From assembly GCA_016867175.1 (NCBI GenBank), contig VGKF01000026.1:1-8469 (forward strand): 8,469 bases of DNA, given 5' to 3'. Below are positions 1 through 5,939 of this stretch, piece by piece (position 1 is the first letter of the stretch; every line of letters starts with the position of its first letter). Below the pieces are notes generated by a model. It worked only from the letters and a program-made list of their open reading frames with translations. It made no database searches and was not told the DNA's origin. Made by a program: the position numbers and the translations under genes. The DNA comes from Candidatus Omnitrophota bacterium (GTDB taxonomy: Bacteria > Omnitrophota > Gorgyraeia > Gygaellales > Profunditerraquicolaceae).

Positions 1-359
1 AGCCTTTTAGCGATAATGCCGGTAGAGGCAACCAGAACTTCTTCTTTTTTCACCCCTAAATTAAAGGATAATGCCTTTGCCAAGGCCTGCGCATCCAATA
101 GCCCTTGGTTGCCTGTAAAACAATTGGCATTCCCGCTATTTACTAGTATTGCCCTGTGTTCAAGCCCCTGCTTAAGATGTATCATGTTTACTTTAATAGG
201 CGCGGCTAGAATTTTATTGCTGGTAAAAAGGCAGCTGGCCTTTGCCGCTACATGAGAATAAAGCAGGCCCAGGTCAGGCTTACCGGATCTTTTTATTCCG
301 CAGGCTAAAGCGCTGGCCTTGAAATATATGGGTAAAACCGCTCTCCTATATAGCTTCAT
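1..359 (-). CDS. argJ: ArgJ, glutamate N-acetyltransferase / ornithine acetyltransferase, N-terminal part (cut by window edge)
   Basis: ArgJ moves the acetyl group from N-acetylornithine to glutamate (and in some lineages also uses acetyl-CoA), so it closes the cyclic arginine pathway in the cytoplasm. About 119 residues are present before the left edge. Family landmarks are visible: FKASALACGIKRSGKPDLGL near residues 13-32 (family: F.A.G...GIK.SG..DL.L), a C.FT.NK..AAP stretch, LVNSGNANCFTG, and EVLVASTGII near the cut. The self-cleavage site with the catalytic Thr lies further downstream and is not in the window. The ATG at 357-359 overlaps the argC stop as ATGA, suggesting translational coupling; only a weak GGGG precedes it. 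The frame is open to the edge with no break. The alternative of an unrelated family is unlikely given the NSGNAN and VASTG motifs. Confidence 0.93.
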   Translation of the reverse strand, partial: MKLYRRAVLPIYFKASALACGIKRSGKPDLGLLYSHVAAKASCLFTSNKILAAPIKVNMIHLKQGLEHRAILVNSGNANCFTGNQGLLDAQALAKALSFNLGVKKEEVLVASTGIIAKR

Positions 360-1378
360 AGCAACCCCATAGCTTCGGGAAAATTATACATAATATTCAT
401 ATTTTGCACTGCCTGGCCTGATGCGCCTTTGAGCAGATTATCTATGGCCGAGACTATGATTACACTCTCTCCAAAATCAGCAATCCCTATATCGCAGAAA
501 TTTGTTCCTACTACATCTTTGAGCCTGGGGTATTCGCCTTCTTTTTTTATTCTTACAAAAGGCTCTCTCTGGTAAAACTTCTTATACATCTCCTGCAGGT
601 TTTTAGCTTTAAGCTTTACATTTTTAGCTTTCTTAACGTATATGGTCTCCAGGATCCCCTTATTCAAAGGCAACAAGTGCGGTACAAAAGTAACCGCCAG
701 TTTCTTTCCGGCTAATCCCGATAACTCCTGGTTAATCTCAGGGCTATGCTGGTGCACATTTATCTTATAGGCCCTGAAATCCTCATTAACCTCCGCAAAA
801 AGCATAGCCTCGTCTGCCCTTCTGCCTGCTCCGCTAACCCCTGATTTGGCATCAATAATTATCGATGGCAGATCCAATAAATCCAAGGCTACTAAAGGAG
901 CTAGTCCAAGTATAGCAGCAGTAGGATAGCAGCCTGGATTAGCCAGGAGTTTGGCGCCTTTAATCTTCACCCGGTACAGCTCCGGCAGGCCATAAACAGC
1001 TTTTTTAATATTCGGCTTATCTTTATGCGCTAATTTATAGAACTTTTCATAGAGCGCCGTATTCTTCAACCTATAGTCGGCGCTTAAGTCAATTACCTTT
1101 TTGCCTGCCTTAAGTAATTTAGGAACCAGGCCCATAGATACGGTATGCGGCAGGGCCAAAAATACCAGCTCGCACGATGCAATAATATTTTTTATATCCG
1201 GCAGAGTGCAGACTAAATTTATCCTTCCGGAAAACTTAGGAAATATCTGCTCGATAGCAAGAGGCTTATCTATCTTAGCAGAAAGATTGGTTATCCTAAC
1301 CTGAGGGTGATTAAGCAAGATCCGGATTAGCTCTTCTCCGGCATAACCGGTAACGCCAATAATCCCTACATTTATCAT
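356..1378 (-). CDS. argC: ArgC, N-acetyl-gamma-glutamyl-phosphate reductase
   Basis: Cytoplasmic NADPH-dependent enzyme that reduces N-acetyl-glutamyl-5-phosphate to the semialdehyde, the third step of arginine synthesis. From the chosen start it has 340 residues, normal for the family. The N-terminal Rossmann motif is GVTGYAGEEL (residues 8-17). The catalytic cysteine is Cys150 in ANPGCYPTA. SGVSGAGR follows at about 179-186, and HQHSPEI (209-215) matches the family HRHxPEI histidine region. The C-terminal NLLKGASGQAVQN is also typical. I chose the ATG at 1376-1378 because AAGGAG (1385-1390) sits 6 bases upstream and the protein then begins directly with the nucleotide-binding strand. An upstream in-frame ATG at 1408 would add ten unconserved residues and read through the ribosome site. 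The gene follows its own promoter and overlaps argJ by 4 bases. Confidence 0.97.
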   Translation of the reverse strand: MINVGIIGVTGYAGEELIRILLNHPQVRITNLSAKIDKPLAIEQIFPKFSGRINLVCTLPDIKNIIASCELVFLALPHTVSMGLVPKLLKAGKKVIDLSADYRLKNTALYEKFYKLAHKDKPNIKKAVYGLPELYRVKIKGAKLLANPGCYPTAAILGLAPLVALDLLDLPSIIIDAKSGVSGAGRRADEAMLFAEVNEDFRAYKINVHQHSPEINQELSGLAGKKLAVTFVPHLLPLNKGILETIYVKKAKNVKLKAKNLQEMYKKFYQREPFVRIKKEGEYPRLKDVVGTNFCDIGIADFGESVIIVSAIDNLLKGASGQAVQNMNIMYNFPEAMGLL

Positions 1379-1384
1379 CTTAAA

Positions 1385-1390
1385 CTCCTT
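1385..1390 (-). promoter_or_regulatory. Ribosome binding site deciding the argC start
   Basis: AAGGAG lies 6 bases before the ATG at 1376-1378. It favours this ATG over the in-frame ATG at 1408, which has no comparable site. Confidence 0.85.
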
Positions 1391-1412
1391 ATAATTCATA
1401 TCGCACATTCTT

Positions 1413-1437
1413 TTATGGAAGACTCCATAACTTATGG
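1413..1437 (-). promoter_or_regulatory. Overlapping dyads at the predicted argC transcript start
   Basis: Three related arms lie in a row. On the plus strand these are TTATGGA (1413-1419), TCCATAA (1424-1430) and TTATGG (1432-1437). The middle arm can pair with either neighbour. CCATAA-C-TTATGG is a 13-bp palindrome centred at 1431, just after the expected transcription start. In RNA the other pair could form a 7-bp stem with a 4-nt loop. The position fits an operator (for example for an arginine repressor) or a small leader hairpin. It does not match the usual ARG box with AAT/ATT halves well, so the role is inference. Confidence 0.35.
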
Positions 1438-1446
1438 CTTCATTTA

Positions 1447-1475
1447 ATATTAAGATAAAAAGCAGACGACGTCAA
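1447..1475 (-). promoter_or_regulatory. sigma70-type promoter of argC-argJ
   Basis: On the minus strand TTGACG (1470-1475) and TAATAT (1447-1452) are separated by exactly 17 bases, close to the housekeeping consensus. Transcription would start near 1440, giving a leader of about 60 bases to the argC ATG. The site lies just downstream of the rpsI terminator, which separates the two units. Confidence 0.8.
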
Positions 1476-1503
1476 GCTTTTTTCTCGTCGGATAAGAAAG
1501 TAC

Positions 1504-1541
1504 AAAAATAAAAAATCCCGCTGACTCGCCCCAGCGGGATT
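1504..1541 (-). terminator. Intrinsic terminator of rplM-rpsI
   Basis: A perfect 10-bp stem, AATCCCGCTG/CAGCGGGATT (1514-1523 with 1532-1541), closes an 8-nt loop. In the minus-strand direction it is followed directly by a T-rich run (TTTT-A-TTTTT, 1504-1513). It begins about 45 bases after the rpsI stop and lies before the argC promoter. This is the only classical Rho-independent terminator in the window. Confidence 0.93.
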
Positions 1542-1586
1542 GAATAATCTTATCGGATTGTTTCTCTTATTCTCTTTAATTCCTGA

Positions 1587-1982
1587 TTATCTCTTTGTCC
1601 ACTGGAAGCGTTTACGCGCACCCTTGAGGCCGTACTTCTTGCGCTCCTTCATACGCGGGTCACGCGTAAGAAAACCCTGTTTGCGTAAGGCATCTTTTAG
1701 GCTCTCTTCGGCTAAAACCAGGGCACGCGATATTCCATGCCTCAATGCGCCTGCCTGGCCGGTAAGCCCGCCTCCTCTTAAGTTTGCCACAATATCATAT
1801 TTGGCTGCGCTTTCAGTCGCCACTAGCGGCTGTCTTATAATAATCCTGTCCGTCTCCCTGAGGAAGTATTTCTCGTAGGGCTTGCCGTTGACGCGAATAT
1901 TACCAGAACCCGGCAGAAGATGCACCCTGGCCGTGGATTCTTTACGTCTGCCTACTGCTGTGATTCTGGTCACTTCACTCAT
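1587..1982 (-). CDS. rpsI: 30S ribosomal protein S9
   Basis: Small-subunit protein whose C-terminal tail reaches the P-site tRNA. It has 131 residues, the usual length. The S9 signature GGGLTGQAGALRHGISRAL is present near residues 69-87. The basic tail KKYGLKGARKRFQWTKR ends in the conserved KR. The start ATG (1980-1982) follows rplM after 5 bases. Its ribosome site GGAGG lies inside the last rplM codons (Leu-Glu-Val, TTG GAG GTT), followed by two in-frame TAA codons, so the two genes are likely translated together. rplM-rpsI is a pairing found across most bacteria. The strong terminator at 1504-1541 ends the unit. Confidence 0.98.
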   Translation of the reverse strand: MSEVTRITAVGRRKESTARVHLLPGSGNIRVNGKPYEKYFLRETDRIIIRQPLVATESAAKYDIVANLRGGGLTGQAGALRHGISRALVLAEESLKDALRKQGFLTRDPRMKERKKYGLKGARKRFQWTKR

Positions 1983-1987
1983 TATTA

Positions 1988-2419
1988 TTAAACCTCCAAA
2001 GAAACGGGTGATTGTCCTTTATGCGGGTGCTTATCGTCAGCATAAACCTTTAGCTTCTTAATCATATCCCTGCCTAACGGCCCTTGCGGAAGCATGCGCT
2101 GCACTGCCAAATGGATCACGGTAGTCGGCCTCTTGTTCAACATAGCCTCCAGGGGTATCTCTTTTAGGCCGCCTGGATAGCCTGAATAACGACGGTATAC
2201 TTTTTGCTTAAGCTTTCTGCCAGTAACCCTGACTCCGGATGCATTAATGACAATTACACCATCTCCGGTATCCAGGAATGGGGTAAAGATAGGCTTATGC
2301 TTACCCCTTAAGATCGAGGCAACCTTAGCTGCAAGCCTGCCCAGTATCTTATCCTTGGCATCGACAATATACCACTGTCTTTTGATATCCTCTTTTTTAG
2401 CTACATAGGTCTTATTCAT
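1988..2419 (-). CDS. rplM: 50S ribosomal protein L13
   Basis: Early-assembling large-subunit protein that binds 23S rRNA. It has 143 residues, the typical length. Landmarks are QWYIVDAKDKILGRLAA near residue 15, the DTGDGVIVINA segment near 50, the YRRYSGYPGGLK segment near 75, and the L13 signature AVQRMLPQGPLGRDM near 105-119. It ends KGQSPVSLEV. The ATG at 2417-2419 begins with MNKTYVAKK, as expected; upstream GAGGGG is rather far (about 11 bases). The gene has its own promoter and a leader of about 100 bases. That leader can fold and could carry L13 feedback control, as known for rplM operons in other bacteria. Confidence 0.98.
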   Translation of the reverse strand: MNKTYVAKKEDIKRQWYIVDAKDKILGRLAAKVASILRGKHKPIFTPFLDTGDGVIVINASGVRVTGRKLKQKVYRRYSGYPGGLKEIPLEAMLNKRPTTVIHLAVQRMLPQGPLGRDMIKKLKVYADDKHPHKGQSPVSLEV

Positions 2420-2516
2420 AGAAAATGAAGCCCCTCAAAAGGTTTCTTTAGCGAAATACTTGAGTGGCCACAACTAATAAACTCCGTCTTTAAGGATAGA
2501 CTTTTTAGGCCACGAA
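2420..2516 (-). promoter_or_regulatory. Structured 5' leader of rplM (candidate L13-type autoregulatory leader)
   Basis: Between the promoter and the rplM ATG two hairpins can be drawn on the transcript. The first has GTGGCC (2508-2513) pairing with GGCCAC (2464-2469). It encloses a CTAA/TTAG pairing and a GTCT/AGAC inner stem. The second has CTCAA pairing with TTGAG, enclosing TTTC/GAAA. The TTGAG arm covers part of the GAGGGG ribosome site. Rfam holds an L13 leader family, mainly from Firmicutes; I cannot confirm a match by eye. The structure is seen in the sequence, and feedback by L13 is inference. Confidence 0.45.
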
Positions 2517-2523
2517 AGTATAA

Positions 2524-2551
2524 AGTATAACATATTTTCTATTTAAGTCAA
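2524..2551 (-). promoter_or_regulatory. Extended -10 promoter of rplM-rpsI
   Basis: Minus strand: TTGACT (2546-2551), a 16-base spacer, then TATACT (2524-2529) preceded by TGT, which makes an extended -10. The start would fall near 2517. The -35 box overlaps the last codons of the upstream membrane-protein gene. A second TATACT copy (2517-2522) is at the wrong distance from the -35 box. Confidence 0.8.
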
Positions 2552-4057
2552 ATAAATTTTACGCCTATTTTTTACTAAGATTATCCCCGCAGCAAGTATA
2601 AAAATTACGATAAATACTAAAGGAACGCAGGCCCTCTCTACCTTTACTTTTAAGCTAGGGCCGGGATTCTTATATAAAATAAAGGCCTGGGTCTGGCTGA
2701 TCTTCTCTAGATTATACTTACGCACTAATTCTTCCAATGCCCCCTTCTCTTCATCAGCCGGAAATACTATTATTTTAGATACGGCAAAGGGGTCGAATTC
2801 TCTGGCCGGACCTATCTCTACAAACAAGGCATTGGCAGTGGCCCTGCCGGATATTGCTGCCAGGCCCATCCCCGCTGGATTAAGCGTAGAATAGATAATA
2901 TCTGCGCTATCGCTGTTTTTCTTTATTATCTCTGTTGCTTGAGCATATTCCTTAGCAAACCACATAGAATCCCATTTGGTAAAAAGTATCTTGCTTGATA
3001 AAGAGTCAAAAATACAAAGCCTATAGCCGGCCCTGCTGACTTCATTTGTTTTATCTTTAACCAAGGCAGGAGAAAATAGCTCAAAAATAATAAGCATTGA
3101 AAGCACTGCATATACTGGCCATTTTAATCTATCGGTAAGCAAATTAAAAAGTTCGGATAAGGCAATACTCCCCAGTAAGATAATCGCTAGATACCCCTCC
3201 CCGGAAAAGAAACGGTAGGGATAAAACAAGAGCAGGAGGCTACCCAGGAGAAAAGAAAAAAACAATCTATACTCCCTTCTTTTTTTATAGACCAGGAATA
3301 ATCCGAGGGTAGCCAAGATATATTCCGCTATCTTCAATCGGATATTGTTATTCTCCTGCAGGCTAAAGCCTAAGGTCTTAATATACTTAAGGCCATTGAG
3401 CTCCTTAAAGAATACCGGGGCTGAGAGTATAAGCGAATAGAACAAAAGCCATAAAGAGTCTCCTCTTTTCTCTTTATCCATTAATCCGTAGAAGAAGATG
3501 GCTAAGGCGAAGACCCAGGGTAAGCCTATGTGGGTGTAAAAAGAGAGCGAAAGCAATACCGTAGAACTAACTATTCTTCTACGCAGGAATTGGTCTATAG
3601 CCAAAAGTCCGAAGATGGCTGCTAACGTAGCGGGTATATGGTTTATTAAAGATGCATAAAAAGAAAAGGATGAGCCAAAGAGCAACACAGCAAAAAATGC
3701 TAGCCTGGCATGGTAATTTTTCTTTAGAAATACCCAGAGGGTAAATAAAAAAAGTAGCGGAGTAAAGGTCTCAAAAAATTTTGCCAAGATTATTACGCTT
3801 ACTCCGCATTTCATCAGTAACGCAAACAGTATATGGAAAAACGGCGGGTAGATATGCACCCTGCCTACAGGCGCGTACTGCCAGAAATCCCAGCCCACAT
3901 ATCCGCCTGACTGTATAAATCCCCAGGCAGTCAGAATATGATAATAAATATCCATAAACTGCGGCAGGATAGGCCAGCGCAGAAGCTGCAGAATAGCGTA
4001 AAGCGAGATTAGCGCCAGAGAATAAAAATCCCAGTTAAGTCTTTCTTCTTTAGGCAT
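2543..4057 (-). CDS. Multi-spanning membrane protein with GT-C glycosyltransferase features
   Basis: 504 residues with about 11-12 hydrophobic spans. Approximate spans are 11-29, 72-90, 96-112, 117-137, 143-156, 166-190, 203-217, 243-257, 264-281, 287-303 and 313-330. A polar, probably extracytoplasmic domain (335-475) follows, then a last span at 477-496 and a basic tail KNRRK. The first large loop carries MDIYYH (35-40, acidic Asp36) and PVGRVHIYPP (63-72). GT-C enzymes (PMT, STT3 and relatives) have an acidic active-site motif in this loop and use polyprenyl-phosphate sugars, so a lipid-linked sugar transferase or a related 6-pyruvoyl-tetrahydropterin-synthase-like membrane protein (PTPS_related family) is the best guess. 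The donor and acceptor are unknown. It starts 6 bases after truA with a weak ribosome site, so it probably depends on upstream translation. The C-terminal codons host the rplM -35 box. Confidence 0.7.
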   Translation of the reverse strand: MPKEERLNWDFYSLALISLYAILQLLRWPILPQFMDIYYHILTAWGFIQSGGYVGWDFWQYAPVGRVHIYPPFFHILFALLMKCGVSVIILAKFFETFTPLLFLFTLWVFLKKNYHARLAFFAVLLFGSSFSFYASLINHIPATLAAIFGLLAIDQFLRRRIVSSTVLLSLSFYTHIGLPWVFALAIFFYGLMDKEKRGDSLWLLFYSLILSAPVFFKELNGLKYIKTLGFSLQENNNIRLKIAEYILATLGLFLVYKKRREYRLFFSFLLGSLLLLFYPYRFFSGEGYLAIILLGSIALSELFNLLTDRLKWPVYAVLSMLIIFELFSPALVKDKTNEVSRAGYRLCIFDSLSSKILFTKWDSMWFAKEYAQATEIIKKNSDSADIIYSTLNPAGMGLAAISGRATANALFVEIGPAREFDPFAVSKIIVFPADEEKGALEELVRKYNLEKISQTQAFILYKNPGPSLKVKVERACVPLVFIVIFILAAGIILVKNRRKIYLT

Positions 4058-4063
4058 CTTAGC

Positions 4064-4840
4064 TTAATAATTAATCTTAATCAGGAATAAGCCTTGCGCA
4101 GGGGCTGTGGGACCGGCTAATCCCCTGTCTTTGGAATGCAGTATCCTCTTTATATCATGCGCAGGGATCCTTTTTCTTCCTATATCAATAAGCGTGCCCA
4201 CGATATTTCTTACCATATTGTACAAGAACCCCTCTGACTCTATATCTATGACAATAAGCGGACGCTCCCTTCGTTTAACAGAGAGCCCAAGAGGGTTATA
4301 AGGGATTCTTTTTATGTTGATCTTCTTAATGGTGCGCACAGTAGTCTTGGCCTTGGTAGCAGAGGCAGAAAAGGCCTTAAAATCATGCCTACCCACCAGG
4401 GCTGCTGCTGCCTTGCGCATAAGTTTTATATCCAGTGGCAGCTTATAAAAATATGCCCTGCCGGCTAAAAGCGCGGATGAATAGGAGCGATTAAGGATAA
4501 AATAGCGGTAGACTTTGGACCTTGCGCTACGAATAGCATGAAAATCATGCGCTACCTGTTTTACTGAAGTTACTACTATGTCATGCGGCAGAAGCGCATT
4601 TAAGGCTAGGCCTAACCTTCTAACAGGAATGCTAGAGCTAGTCTTAAAATTAGCTACTTGGCTCAAAGCATGCACCCCTGAATCAGTCCTCCCTGAGCCA
4701 ATAAGGTCTATTTTTTCTTTAAGAATACTGCGGAGGGTCTTCTCCAGGGTAGCCTGGATGGTATTATGAGCCCTGGTTTGTACCTGCCAGCCGTAATAAC
4801 CGGCGCCGTCATATTCCAGGGTTATTTTGAGATTACGCAT
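4064..4840 (-). CDS. truA: TruA, tRNA pseudouridine(38-40) synthase
   Basis: Converts uridines 38-40 of the tRNA anticodon stem to pseudouridine. It has 258 residues, the usual size. The N-terminal ITLEYDGAGYYGWQVQ (6-21) and the catalytic motif GSGRTDSGVHALSQVA with Asp53 are clear. YRYFI (111-115) carries the conserved tyrosine region, and GFLYNMVRNIVGTL near residue 205 is the C-terminal family signature. The start ATG (4838-4840) lies inside the end of asd (19-base overlap, different frame). There is no good ribosome site, so coupling to asd translation is likely. The asd-truA neighbourhood matches arrangements I know from several bacterial phyla. Confidence 0.97.
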   Translation of the reverse strand: MRNLKITLEYDGAGYYGWQVQTRAHNTIQATLEKTLRSILKEKIDLIGSGRTDSGVHALSQVANFKTSSSIPVRRLGLALNALLPHDIVVTSVKQVAHDFHAIRSARSKVYRYFILNRSYSSALLAGRAYFYKLPLDIKLMRKAAAALVGRHDFKAFSASATKAKTTVRTIKKINIKRIPYNPLGLSVKRRERPLIVIDIESEGFLYNMVRNIVGTLIDIGRKRIPAHDIKRILHSKDRGLAGPTAPAQGLFLIKINY

Positions 4841-5841
4841 TCAGCAATCTGCACTGCATTGGTTGCCGCACCTTTACGTAAGTTATCTGCGACCACCCAC
4901 AGCCATAAGCCATTTTTGACAAAGGCATCCTTACGGATCCTGCCTACAAAAGTCTCATCCCTGCCTTCAACGTCTTTTGGCATAGGATAATAATTCTTGG
5001 CAGGCTCATCCACTACAATAATCCCGGATGACCCGGCTAAAAGCTCTCTTACCTTCTCAGGAGTAATAGGCCTTACAGTCTCTATATAGATTGACTCGGA
5101 GTGCCCGGTACGCACCGGGACCCTGACAGTGGTAGCAGAGATCTTAATCTTGGGTGCATGCATAATCTTATGGGTCTCGTGTACCAGCTTCCATTCTTCA
5201 TTAGTATAATCCAGTTCTACGAAACTTCCGATATGCGGAAAGACATTATAGCCCAGCTGCTGCGGCATTGCCTTGATCACTGAATTGACCTGCACATCGT
5301 TATATCCCCGTCTTGAGATGTCGGTCAATTCATCCTTGAGTTGCTCAACCGCGCTCCTACCTGCGCCAGAAGAGGCCTGCAGGGTAGTAACAATAACCCT
5401 CTTTATGCCAACTTTCTTATGAATAGGCCAAAGTGCCACCACCATCTGGATAGTAGAACAGTTCGGGTTGGAAATAATCCCTCTGTGCTTCTTTATATCT
5501 TTAGCATTAACTTCAGGGACAACCAATGGCACTTTAGGGTCCATGCGGAAATCTGCTCCGTTATCGATTACCACTGCCCCGCGCTTTACTGCCTCGGCTG
5601 CAAAGGTAACAGCTGCGCCCTTCTCTCCTTCAGTGCCGGCAAACAAAGCTATATCTATGCCCTCAAAGGCCTGCGGCCTGACAGCCTTCACAGAATAAAC
5701 CTGTCCGTCTACTTCAATATCCCGCTCTGAGCGCGCTAAAACGCGCAACTCATTAATTGAGAAATTCCGCTGTTTTAAAACGCGCAGCATCTCAATACCC
5801 ACTGCACCCACGCCTACTACCGCAACATTATATTTTTTCAT
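4822..5841 (-). CDS. asd: Aspartate-semialdehyde dehydrogenase
   Basis: NADPH-dependent reduction of aspartyl-phosphate to the semialdehyde, the branch point to lysine/diaminopimelate, threonine and methionine. 339 residues. The catalytic cysteine is Cys128 in SNPNCSTIQ, and the catalytic histidine is His247 in RTGHSESI. QASSGAGR (155-162) and the C-terminal WVVADNLRKGAATNAVQIA are typical. The dinucleotide loop reads VVGVGAVG (8-15), which is one residue shorter than the usual VVGATGAVG. The start at 5839-5841 is fixed by AGGAG (5847-5851) 5 bases upstream. It follows leuB after a 98-base spacer holding a palindrome, and its 3' end overlaps truA. Confidence 0.97.
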   Translation of the reverse strand: MKKYNVAVVGVGAVGIEMLRVLKQRNFSINELRVLARSERDIEVDGQVYSVKAVRPQAFEGIDIALFAGTEGEKGAAVTFAAEAVKRGAVVIDNGADFRMDPKVPLVVPEVNAKDIKKHRGIISNPNCSTIQMVVALWPIHKKVGIKRVIVTTLQASSGAGRSAVEQLKDELTDISRRGYNDVQVNSVIKAMPQQLGYNVFPHIGSFVELDYTNEEWKLVHETHKIMHAPKIKISATTVRVPVRTGHSESIYIETVRPITPEKVRELLAGSSGIIVVDEPAKNYYPMPKDVEGRDETFVGRIRKDAFVKNGLWLWVVADNLRKGAATNAVQIAECVISK

Positions 5842-5846
5842 TTGAG

Positions 5847-5851
5847 CTCCT
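5847..5851 (-). promoter_or_regulatory. Ribosome binding site of asd
   Basis: AGGAG with a 5-base spacer to the ATG at 5839-5841. It lies outside the leuB/asd palindrome, so folding of that element would leave it free. Confidence 0.85.
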
Positions 5852-5871
5852 GAAGTTTTTATTTAGCGAAA

Positions 5872-5927
5872 TCCTTGTAGCTGCGAGCAAATTGTCTTGA
5901 AATTTACGAAGCGCATAGCTACAAGGA
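5872..5927. repeat. 56-bp imperfect palindrome between leuB and asd
   Basis: Outer arms TCCTTGTAGCT (5872-5882) and AGCTACAAGGA (5917-5927) are perfect 11-bp complements. After a 2-base bulge, GCG/CGC (5883-5885 with 5912-5914) pairs. A 7-bp inner stem including one G-U pair (AAATT/AATTT core) then closes a 7-nt loop. It fills most of the 98-base spacer. There is no T-run after it in the transcript direction, so it does not look like a normal terminator. It may be a dispersed palindromic repeat, an RNA processing or stability element, or a weak attenuator. Confidence 0.6.
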
Positions 5928-5939
5928 CAAAAGTTCTCC

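Noticed and set aside
1396..1428. Ten-codon upstream reading frame (MESSIKECAI) in the argC leader
   Set aside because: No ribosome site before it, not rich in arginine codons, and no following attenuator hairpin with a T-run. Probably chance.
1540..1878. Open frame on the plus strand opposite rpsI
   Set aside because: Fully antisense to a well-recognised ribosomal protein gene, with no ribosome site and no family features.
5341..5730. 129-codon plus-strand open frame opposite asd
   Set aside because: Antisense to an intact asd with clear catalytic motifs. The peptide has no recognisable domain and no promoter or ribosome site.
5842..5939. Promoter or intrinsic terminator in the leuB/asd spacer
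   Set aside because: No -35/-10 pair with acceptable spacing, and no T-run after the palindrome in the transcript direction.
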